Notes under the pieces: model-generated
What the model saw: the letters and a program-made list of their open reading frames with translations, nothing else
The model's database searches: none
Told to the model about the DNA's origin: nothing
Position numbers and translations under genes: made by a program
Shown here: positions 55,455 to 64,000 of the stretch, in pieces
Position numbering within the stretch: the stretch's first letter is position 1
Layout of the letters: the number at the start of each line of letters is the position of its first letter
DNA from: Trametes villosa
Lineage: Eukaryota > Basidiomycota > Agaricomycetes > Polyporales > Polyporaceae
DNA: 64,000 bases
NCBI GenBank assembly: GCA_002964805.2
Contig: PUDQ02000112.1
Coordinates: forward strand, 1-64,000
Direction: 5' to 3'

Positions 55455-56069
55455 TCACGCCAGCTCCTGCTCCTCCCTCGCCAAAACCCCTTCCTCGCGG
55501 GCCTTCGCCTTCACCACCTTCGTCATCTTCGTCTTCGACGAGTGCTTCTTCTGCGCGTCCTTGTTCGGCTTCGGCGTCACCGCAGGCCTCGGCAGCGCCG
55601 TCGTCGCGAACACCGGCGGCGTCACGGTGGGTGGCGGAGGGATGGCGACGGGAGGCGGCGGCGGCGGTGCCGGGGCCGCGAAGGGCTTCGGGGCCGAGTA
55701 CGCGCTGACGTTCGAGAGGTAGTTCACGTTCCCGTCGGCGTCGTCGGCGCGCCGCTTGCGCATGTGGAGCCAGGAGTCGTCCGACCGGTCGGCGAGGAAC
55801 TTCGCGTACGGCACGAGACGGCGCGGCGCGTTGGCTGAGTTGGCTTCAGGGCGTGAGGCGACAAGCAGGTCCGGGGAGATGTCCTGGCGGCGGTCCTGGA
55901 CGGAGTATTGTCGCCCGAGCAGAGAACCAGGCTCGGATGAGGCGGGGACCAGGGGGATGGAAGAAAGCCCAGGCAAGTGGTCGAGCTCCGGGATGGGGCC
56001 GAAGGGACGAGCGGACACCAGAGGAGTGAACGAGACAGAGAGCCCGAGGATTATGTAGTTGAGTAACAT
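55455..56069 (-). CDS. Putative secreted proline-rich protein
   Basis: A single exon of 204 aa from the ATG at 56069. The N-terminus MLLNYIILGLSVSFTPLVSA is a plausible signal peptide. The middle has a dibasic/tribasic RKRR|ADD site (possible Kex2 cleavage), followed by a PAPPPPPPVAIPPPPTVTPP stretch and a Lys-rich tail (KKHSSKTKMTKVVKAKAREE). There is no recognised domain, and the composition could partly be chance in GC-rich DNA. The in-frame ATG at 56267 would add a non-signal leader and is disfavoured. Confidence 0.5.
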   Translation of the reverse strand: MLLNYIILGLSVSFTPLVSARPFGPIPELDHLPGLSSIPLVPASSEPGSLLGRQYSVQDRRQDISPDLLVASRPEANSANAPRRLVPYAKFLADRSDDSWLHMRKRRADDADGNVNYLSNVSAYSAPKPFAAPAPPPPPPVAIPPPPTVTPPVFATTALPRPAVTPKPNKDAQKKHSSKTKMTKVVKAKAREEGVLAREEQELA

Positions 56070-56321
56070 TATAGGGGTAGTGATGTGCGTCGTAAAGTCG
56101 TCAAGACGGGGTGAGCTGGACCAGCCTAGCAGGAGAAGTAGCCGTGAAGGAGGACTTTGGGCGAGAAGCGGGCGAGTGTGTGGTAGGAGGGGAAGGCGGA
56201 GGCCGGCGGTCGCGAGTACTTGAACTTGGTTCGACAGCCGACCAAAGAGAGGCAAATAGGCGCACACGTGACTCCCTCCTCAACTCGAGCAAACCCGCGG
56301 TGAGCGTCGATTAGAGAGCCC

Positions 56322-58797
56322 TTACCGCACGAAGATCTGCTTGTACGGCCCTGAAATATGGCAAGTCAGCAACGGAGTGCATAGGAGGGACAGGAAGACT
56401 TGCCATCGCGGTGGAAGAACTTCTCGGTTTTCCGGGCCTCTCGTTGTGCACCGAACTCGTCGTCCATCGGCGCACGCCGCTCCATCACGTTCTTCCGCGC
56501 CGCCCTCGTAGGGTTCGGCGCGTTGATCCTCATCTGGTGCAGCACCTCGAGACACCAGTCCATCGCCCGCTCCGTGAGGCGGCGCAGGTCGAACGCCAGG
56601 CCCTGGTCCGGGAACGCGACGGAGAAGCGGTAGCTGTACCAGAGGTACAGCACGATCACCTTGTGCACGGTCTCCAGCTTCGCGAGCGCGGACACGATGG
56701 CGGGCGCGTCGCAGTCGATCGAGTCATCCTCCATCATCACGAGGACGCTGTTCAGGTTCTTGAGGATGTTCGCGCGGTGCAGGGCGGCCTCGAGCGAGAT
56801 CCGGAACTTCTCGCGATGGATCTCCAGGATCGCCTGCGCGCCGCGCACCGAGTTCTCGTCGCGCCAGGGGCAGGGAGCGTTCTGGGCCAAGAGCCGGTTT
56901 TCGACTGAGAGGCAGTCTATGAACTGGTCGATGAAGCGGAAGCAGGTGTCCAGATCATTTACGGCGTGATACTCCATGCGTGGGTGCAGCTTCGAGACGT
57001 AGACGAAGACGTCGGCTACCGTGCCCTGGGAGAAGCCTGGAGGGAGCGCACGGACGACGCGGAAGAAGTTCGGGAGCCCCATGGAGATGCGCGCGTAGCG
57101 GATGGGTTCATACGGCGCGGCGAGGGCTTTGCGGACAATCTCGAGGTCGTTGGGATGGAGGGTAGTTACAACGCCACCAGGTGAGTCGTCCCCGTGAAGC
57201 CCAAAGCGTCCGGCGCGACCTGCGATCTGCTTGATTTGCGAGCTCGACATGACCTTCATGCGGCCACCGTCGAACTTGGCTACAGCCTCGAAAACTACGC
57301 GCTTGATTTTCCTACCACGCTTTCAGTGAGGCACTCGACGAGGACATGGGACAGTACTCACAGGTTCAGTCCCATGCCGATAGCGTCACTGCCAACTAGC
57401 ACGTCGTAGTCGCTATTGGGGTCGTTGAAGAGGGCGGCCTGCTCGCTGCGGATTTCCGGTGGCAAACGACCGTACGCAAGCGCACAGCGCATCTTCTTCT
57501 GCTCCTCGATGCGACTCTTCATGCCGAATATGCCAGTCCTCGAGAACGCGACGACACAGTCACCCTTCTGGACGCGGCTGAGGTCGCCGCCTAGACTCTC
57601 GTCCGCGACGACGAGAGGCGTCAGACGCTCGTACCGGTTGATCTCGAGCGAGTCGCCCAAGTCGCGCACAAGAGCCTCGATGACCGGTATGGCGGACTCC
57701 TCACCACACAGGTGGATCTCCGCCGCATTGAGGCCGAGCACCGCGGACGTCCACGCGCCGCCACGGGCGCTGTCCGCAATGAGCTGAATCTCGTCGATGA
57801 CGGCCACGTCCCAGGTATCCAGGTGGGGCGTCATCTCGACGGTGCAGCTGAGCAGCGACGCGGCCTCGTCCACGATCTTCTGCTCCTCGCCAGTGACCAT
57901 GTTGCACGGCCGCGCATACTTCGGGTTGCCCTGCTTCGTCACCACGACGCTCTTCCCGGTCACCGCCGCCTCGCCCAGGTCGATGTTGCTCTGCGAGTCG
58001 GGCTCGTCTTCGGGTTCCGGGTCGACGCCGAGCGGAACGATCTGGCCCTTGTTGAGCCGGTCGAAGATCTCGTAGGCGAGCAGACGCAGCGGGCCAGCGT
58101 AGATGCCACGCTTCGCGGCTGCGAGGGCGCGGAGCGCGTTGTGCGTCTTCCCGCTGTTCGTGGGGCCAACGTGCATGATGAACTTTCGTGGGCGAGAGCG
58201 GCGCGTCAGTGCGTACTCCCAGGCGTTGGAGGAGAGGTCAGCGGCGCGGAAGAGGGCTTGCATTGTCGACACGACTTCCGGGGGGACCGTCTTCTCCAGG
58301 CGCGCTTGTCCAGCAGGATGGCTGGCCCACTCGAAGAGAACCTTGTTGTAGTGTTGTTCCACGGGACGTAGCTCCTTCGTCGAGACGTCGTACGCGATGC
58401 GCTCCAGCTGCGCCTCCGAGTAATTCAAGTCCTCGAAGACTGTGCCATCTTCCAGGGCGTCGATGTATGCCTGGAGGAGCGGCCGGGTATGCTCCTTCGG
58501 GATGCCAAAGCGGACAAGGCGGTCCACGACTCGGCCGCGGAATGCGGTCAGCCAGTTCTGCGCATTGTCGGCAAAGTACGCTGGGACGTTGGCAGCGGTC
58601 GTCTTCCCTTTCCTGAGCTTGATTTCCTCTTTCGAGTAAATAGGTTCTCTTGGCCTGGGCACGAACGTCTTGTTTTTCGTGAAGGGAGTTGGAGCTTTCC
58701 CGGAGCGCGACCGGATGAGCAGGTGGGGGATAGCAGCAAGGGGGCGGTGGAGGTTATGTCGGCATTGCGTTCGGAGTAGCTGGGGTACGCGAATCAT
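56322..58797 (-). CDS. SUV3: Mitochondrial ATP-dependent RNA helicase SUV3
   Basis: Three exons, about 780 aa. The N-terminus MIRVPQLLRTQCRHNLHRP is a likely mitochondrial presequence. Helicase motifs: IMHVGPTNSGKT (Walker A), YAGPLRLLAYEIFDRL, VIDEIQLIAD (motif II), SDAIGMGLNL, and KQIAGRAGRFG (motif VI). The C-terminal SUV3 region (RISLEAALHRANILKNL, FDLRRLTERAMDW) follows. With an exoribonuclease it forms the mitochondrial degradosome in yeast. The last intron is ambiguous: a GCAAGT donor gives an end reading GPYKQIFVR (stop at 56322), whereas a GTCTTC donor two codons later gives LRAVRAL (stop near 56311). A start at 58881 would add a hydrophobic leader and is disfavoured. Confidence 0.95.
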
Positions 58798-59159
58798 AGG
58801 CGCAAATGGTCCAGCTAGACATGCCGCAAGAATCAGCTTCACAGTTACAACGAATTCGAATGAGAACAGGAATGAACGCACCAGGGAGACCTTTGTTCAG
58901 CAACTCTCCACTGATCCCTCCAGTGCTCAGTATGTCCCCAGATTGTGGCAGAAGACGAAGAGACAAGAAAAAGAGGCCGAGCAGGACGTGATCGAAGGCT
59001 TCAATAAGCGCCGACGCGTTTACGAGCATTTACGCGCGTTGTTGACGCTTGTTAGGATCCAAAGCCTTCGCCTTCCCCATTCGGATCCCGCATACCTGCC
59101 TCCTACCTCCTCCTCCTCGACGTCCCGGTCACCCCACCCCAGGTGATTCTAGGCAAAAC
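58798..59159. other. Divergent promoter region of SUV3 and mS33
   Basis: 362 bp between two divergent nuclear genes for mitochondrial proteins. No ORF of interest. CT-rich just before the mS33 start. Confidence 0.6.
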
Positions 59160-59535
59160 ATGGCCTCAGTCGCCCCCTCACGCCTAGCGGTGCTCACCCG
59201 TCTCCGGTGCGAGATCTTCCAAACCGCGTACAACCCCACGTCCGTACGCACCGGCGCGAAGTACCTGCGCGCGCGCCTCCGGGGACCCTCCATGATCCAG
59301 TACTACCCCGAGGAGCTCACCGTGGCGAAGTTCAACCGCATGCCTGGTAACTTCAAGGTCCAGAACTGGGAAGAATACCAGCGCCTTGCTGATGTGGAGG
59401 AGAAGAAGCGGAGAGGGAAGGGTGCGCCGAGGAAGGCCAAGACGCAAGGTTCGCCCTGTATTTTTCTTCTCGTGGTATCCTGTGGTATTGATGTCTTCTA
59501 CAGCGGAGAGTCGGAGGATGTCCCGCAAGCGGTAG
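59160..59535 (+). CDS. Mitochondrial small-subunit ribosomal protein mS33 (yeast Rsm27 type)
   Basis: Two exons (59160-59448, 59504-59535) give 106 aa. MASVAPSRLAVLTRLRCEIF is followed by QTAYNPTSVRTGAKYLRARL, the family block GPSMIQYYPEEL, WEEYQRLADVEEKKRRGKGA, and a basic end AESRRMSRKR. The length and the Arg/Lys-rich C-terminus match mS33 of the mitochondrial 37S/28S subunit. The second exon is only 32 nt and encodes the last 10 residues and stop. It is divergent from SUV3, 362 bp away. Confidence 0.9.
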
Positions 59536-61102
59536 TCTCCGTCGCATTCGGCTCGCCATTACCCAGATATATAGATCTATTCCTAATGCCGCATCACCAC
59601 CCTTTGCCCTGCACGTTGTTCGCACGTCGGCGTACCGCAACTCGGCGTCATATCTCGTCCTATGTGGTGCAACGTGCCTTCGATTCCTCGCTGCTTTCAC
59701 AGCTCAGCCCTTTGTCAGGAGGGTCCCAGAAACACAGCCTACTTCACGTACTACGTGCCAATCCCGCCCTTTGCGTAGGGATATCAGTACTTATTGGAAT
59801 CCTTCATTGGGTGAAAACGAATGTGTATCTGCCGTTGCATTGGATTTAAACCTCGTGCAGGCCCTACTAAGGAATGTTGGATATGTATTCAATGGTCGTA
59901 GACGTTGTGACATTGAAACGATCGCACTTACATGCGAGGAGGCCAAGGGCGCTAACCCGCAATCCGTTCATGGAGCGCTTATGAGGGCCACGTGGCCGTA
60001 GTGGCTGCTACAAAAGCGCGTCTGCAGTTTTCGTCCGCTCGATGTTTCCTTCCTCCTCCTTCCTCCCGCAACGAAGACGTGTAGTTCCATGTGTATGGTG
60101 AGTATTTGCTGCATACTATCACCGTGATGAGAACGATGCCGCCCCAGTCGTAGCCTAAGGCTGTGACGAGAAGGCAACGCAATAGCCAAACAATTTGCAC
60201 CTCTGAACTTCTCTGTGCTGCTCAGTTTTGTGAATGAACCTGTTGCTAATACTGTCTTCGCAGATTACTTGATAGCGGATAATAAATGACTTTGTAGTAC
60301 CGAAATCGCGAGATACCCGGAACAGAGGGTGTTGAAGTTGTCACGCTCGGGTTGAGCCATGGGCGTGTCTGGATACCACTGGTGAGTCTCGCCTGTCCTC
60401 CCCCCTTCCGCCAGGCTTGTGCTGGTCTGCTTCTTCGGATGATCCCCAACCGAATGCAATTAGGAAGTGCCGTCTGATAGTCGCCTCTTCGGAGGTTGGC
60501 GTTTGTCGAGACGCGGTTCTCTGATCCCTTTTTGACTCTTTGCGCATGAGTCGAAGCTTACCCGTCGACATTCATCATAGGTTTTGACCGGCCCTGCAAC
60601 GTCGGTACGCTGTCGGGATAGCTCACATCCTTCATGTTCTAGAGGGCGACAAGAGACCAATCGCGAGGTTGCTCGTGGGGACACACTGACCTTGTAGTTG
60701 ACTTCTGTAGAACCCTGCGCATATTGTAGTAGTCCTACGTACTACATAGACACCATCAATATAACTACTGTTCTATTTATGTTGAATGAACGTATGCTTG
60801 ATTAGCGGGTCCCTCGCATTGCGCAAGGCCTCTGACGTTGCAACGCATACACTCTACAAAGTGAAAGCACTTGTCGAAGTCAAATGAAGTGCTACTCAGC
60901 CCTTCAGAATCAAAGCTTCACAGCCAGCACGCTGGACTAAGTAGTCGGCTTAAGTGAGTAAAGCCAGATTCAAGTGAAAAGCTAAGTGAGATTGTTAACC
61001 GCCTTAATGGGCGCTAACTCAGATAATCCACTCTACCCTTGACCACGACCACGACAGCGACGGCGGTATCTAGAGCGACATCCGCGACGACGACGACCCC
61101 CG
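59536..61102. other. Gene-poor region upstream of PAN1
   Basis: About 1.57 kb, AT-richer than surrounding coding DNA especially at 60700-61020. Only short ORFs. No tRNA or repeat was recognised. Confidence 0.55.
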
Positions 61103-64000
61103 ATGGCGCAATGGGGACAGGGATACCAGTACCCCATGCAAACGGGGTTTAATCCCCAGCAGCAACAGCAGCAATTCCAGCAGCTCGTCCCGCAGCCGAC
61201 TGGCTTTCCAGGTCAGCGTCCGGGATTCCAGCAGCCTCAGCAGACCGGCTTTCCTGGGCAACAAGGGTTTCAGCAGCCTCAGCAGACAGGATTTCCTGGT
61301 CAGCAAGGTTTCCAGCAGCCGCAACAGACGGGCTTCCCCGGGCAGCAGCTGCAGCCTCAGCAAACCGGCTTTCCAGGCAGCAACTTCCAGCAGCGCGCTC
61401 CTCCCCCTCCCGTTCCAGCTCTTCCACCGCAGTTCCAGGGTCAGCAGTCCCAGCTCCAGCAGAATGCGCAGAACAGCGGTTTCCTGAGCGCACAGCAGCC
61501 GAATCGCTTCCTCAACAGCTCGCCCGGTCTGTCGCCCCTCGCGGCGCAGCCGACTGGATTCCAGGGCGGAGGCGGCTTGCGTCCGCTGGTGCCGCAGGCC
61601 ACGGGGTTCATCGACCCGAGGCTACAGATGATGTCGAGCACGTTCCTCCCCGCCAACACGTCCGCGCCATTCAATGCTGCGGGCCTGCCGCAGTTCCAGC
61701 AGCAGCAGAGCGGCTTCTCCCTCCAGCAGTCGTTCCAGGAGCACAATCAGGCGCAGAGGGGGAACACCGCGCCGCGAATCCCGTGGGCTCTCTCGAAGGG
61801 CGAGAAGAAGAGCTACGACCAGATCTTCCGCGCATGGGACGCCGGGAACACGGGGTTCATCAACGGACAGACGGCTTTGGAGGTCTTCGGACAGAGTGGA
61901 CTGGATAGGAACGATCTTGCGAAGATCTGGTGAGTGCGCTGCATATCTCAATGCGAACGATTCTCAAACGCGTCATAGGGCTCTGGCCGATGTGGAGAAT
62001 CGAGGCAAACTTAACCTTGCCGAATTCCATGTCGCCATGGGCCTCATTTACCGAAGTACGTACACGACGCATTGCTGCGTGATGCGATACTGACGGCCCG
62101 TAGGGCTGAACGGCAACGATATCCCTGACGTGCTCCCTCCCGAGCTTGTGCCCCCCTCTGCGAGAGATCTGGAGGAGTCCGTTAACGTGCTTCGGGATAT
62201 TCTGAAAAACGACACTCGTGCGCGCTCTCCGGCTGGCCTTGATTCGCTTCCAGACTCGCGCATGCGAGAGCGGTCATTCTACAGCAACACGGCCGGGGCC
62301 GGTGGACAGCGGGATGCCACGGTGTACAAGTACAAGGACGAGACCCCGGCTGGTGGATTCTACCAACCGCGCTCAAGACACGTCGACCGCAGTGCGATCC
62401 GGACGACCAGCGAGAGCGCCAGCCCCGCAGCTGATCTCGACGACATGAAACGCCAGCTCGAGAACACCGCAAAGATGCTGGACCGGGTCGCGGACGAGAC
62501 CGCCGCGAAGACTGCGGAGGACGACGCGCTCGAGCGGGAGATGTCGGACCTCAAGTACCGCGTGAAGCGCGTGCAGGAGGACCTCGAGTACGTGTCGCGC
62601 GGGCCTCGGTCCGTCGCCAAGGACGAGGAGCGGCGCAAGCTCGAGCGCGAGCTGCTCGAGCTCATGCACGAGAAGCTGCCCGATCTCGAGCGCAGAATTC
62701 GCGACCGCGAGGAGCGCAGAGAACGGGAGAAGCGCGAGTGGGCCCGTGACCGCGACCGCCGTAACGAGCGCTTTGGACGCTACGATGACAGGGACGATCG
62801 CTATGGCTCGTCACGCTACGAGCGCGAGCGCGATCCGTACGACAGGCCCCGCAGCGCCTATGACAGGGAGGACAGGGATAGAGAACGAGACAGGGACCGC
62901 AGCCGTGAGCGCGACACCTACCGGGACAGGGACCGGGACTTCGATCGCGACAGGCCGTACTCGAGGAACCGCGACCGCGACTACGACCGGCCACGCAGCC
63001 CTCCCGCCGCGCGGGATCCGCCGCCGCCGCCTCCTCCTGCGCCTGCCACTACCAGCCGTGCGCCGCCACCCGCGCCCACTCCATCCACCGCAGCTGCAGC
63101 TAAGAAAGCATTGACAGCCGAGGAGCGTTCGGCGCTCGCACGCCAGCGCATCGCAGAGCGCATGGCAGCACTGGGCGTCGTCGCTCCCTCGTCATCACCG
63201 AAGATCGATACGAGCGTCGAGGATCGTCTCGCGCAGGAGAAGAAGGAAGCCGAGGAGAAAGCGAAGGCCGCTGAACGCGAGGCGGAAGAGCGCGAGCGTA
63301 TACGGAGAGAGCGCCTAGAGGGCGAGAAGGCGTTGAAGGAGGGCAGGAGCCCGACGTCGCCCGCTCCACCTGCTTCGTCTGTCCCTGCAGCGGCTTCGCA
63401 AGTACCCACGCCTAAGCCGACGCCTCCCCCAGCACCGACGCCAGCCGCGAGGGCGCAGCCTCCCCCGCCCCCGGCACCGAGAATGAAGCCCGCCGTCCCG
63501 CAGAAGAGGGGACCTGCACCGCCGCCCCCGGCCTCCCGCAGCTCGGCTGCCGCTCGTGCGCCGCCCGCGCCTACCCCTCCGGCTGCCCCCGCTCCTCCGC
63601 CCGCTCCCGTTGTGGACCCGGAAGAGGAGGCGCTACGTGCTCGCGAGGAAACCCTGCGCAAGCAGCGTGAAGAGCGCCTTGCTCGTTTGAGGGCGATGGA
63701 GGAAGAGGAAGAGCAGGCTCGTCAGGAAGAAGAGGCCCGTCGTCGCCAGCGGCTTGAGCAGCAGCAGCGGGCCGCGGTGGTCTCGCCACCAGCTGCACCC
63801 CCTGCACCCCCTGCACCCGTGCGACCACCTGTTCAGGAGGCGTTCCAGGCGGCACCCGCGCCTCCTCCTCCGCCGCCTGCGCCTCCCGCGCCCCCAGCGC
63901 CCCCCGCTCCGAGCAGCCACGCGTCCACGCCATCAGTTGACAAGTCTACGACCAACCCGTTCAGTCGGCTCATGAAGGAAAGCTCTGGCTCAGGTGCCGC
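61103..64000 (+). CDS. PAN1: PAN1 endocytosis/actin-patch scaffold (3' end beyond window)
   Basis: Three exons are visible (61103-61931, about 61979-62054, about 62104 onward); the gene is open at the window edge. The N-terminus is Gln/Pro-rich with QxTGF repeats, several fitting the LxxQxTG sites phosphorylated by Prk1/Ark1 kinases in yeast. One EH domain is clear: WALSKGEKKSYDQIFRAWDA, INGQTALEVFGQSGL, LAKIW-ALADVENRGKLNLAE. Coiled-coil and Arg/Asp/Glu-rich regions follow (RDRDRSRERDTYRDRDRD), then Pro-rich blocks suited to SH3 and actin-regulator binding. Pan1 activates Arp2/3 at endocytic sites. Only one EH domain is visible, whereas yeast Pan1 has two; a sequence-level check is needed to see whether a second, diverged one lies in the 5' region. 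Confidence 0.88.
61223..61348 (+). repeat. Three 42-bp coding repeats in PAN1
   Basis: The unit encodes GFQQPQQTGFPGQQ three times in a row with synonymous variation, followed by a partial LQPQQTGFPG unit. Confidence 0.9.

Noticed and set aside
61223..61348. Repeat array as CRISPR-like
   Set aside because: Units are contiguous coding repeats without spacers, in a eukaryotic gene.

Overview
The window is nuclear DNA of a filamentous basidiomycete, most likely an agaricomycete and possibly a polypore. The evidence is high-GC coding sequence, genes with several 41-70 nt introns, cerato-platanin, two DUF6699 proteins, an F-box/LRR-type protein and a cluster of polysaccharide lyase 14 (PL14) genes. 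The order and species are inferred, not read. No bacterial, viral, CRISPR or intact transposon sequence was recognised.

Layout. 0-12 kb: CCDC124/Lso2-like ribosome factor (-), cerato-platanin (+), a DUF6699 pair (2.6-3.4 kb -, 4.7-6.2 kb +), a furin-like cysteine-rich single-pass membrane protein (6.9-9.9 kb +) and a tandem pair of small conserved fungal proteins (10.4-12.2 kb +). 13-21 kb: F-box protein, an orphan LRR-like protein, a doubtful small ORF and a tandem pair of SAM methyltransferases. 21-32 kb (chromosome maintenance and trafficking): RAP1-type telomere protein (-) with telomeric hexamers just upstream of its start, a decayed coding-like stretch, a Ypt1/Rab1 GTPase (-), the translesion polymerase REV1 (+) and a short-chain dehydrogenase (-). 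34-45 kb: four PL14-type lyase genes (three +, one -) lying between two identical, oppositely oriented tRNA-Gly(CCC) genes. 45-64 kb is housekeeping: NTH1, a THI20-like HMP kinase/TenA fusion, the NatC subunit NAA35/MAK10, mitochondrial TrpRS, a conserved hypothetical, a secreted proline-rich protein, the SUV3 helicase, mitoribosomal protein mS33, and the 5' part of PAN1 running off the window.

How the genes relate. Three loci within 7 kb (mt-TrpRS, SUV3, mS33) serve mitochondrial gene expression. REV1 and NTH1 are DNA-damage genes and RAP1 is a telomere gene. The PL14 group is the accessory core of the window. All four copies share two intron positions and an exon of exactly 399 nt. Copies 1-3 keep an S-x-R ... 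Y-x-Y pattern spaced like the catalytic residues I recall for the chlorovirus lyase vAL-1, while the inverted copy 4 has lost both tyrosines.

Strongest leads: telomeric hexamers in the presumed RAP1 promoter together with the apparent absence of a RAP1 C-terminal domain; the tRNA-bracketed PL14 cluster with its likely inactive member; and two or three GC-AG introns. Exon limits were derived by eye from splice consensus and frame; where stated, summed exon lengths were checked to be divisible by three.
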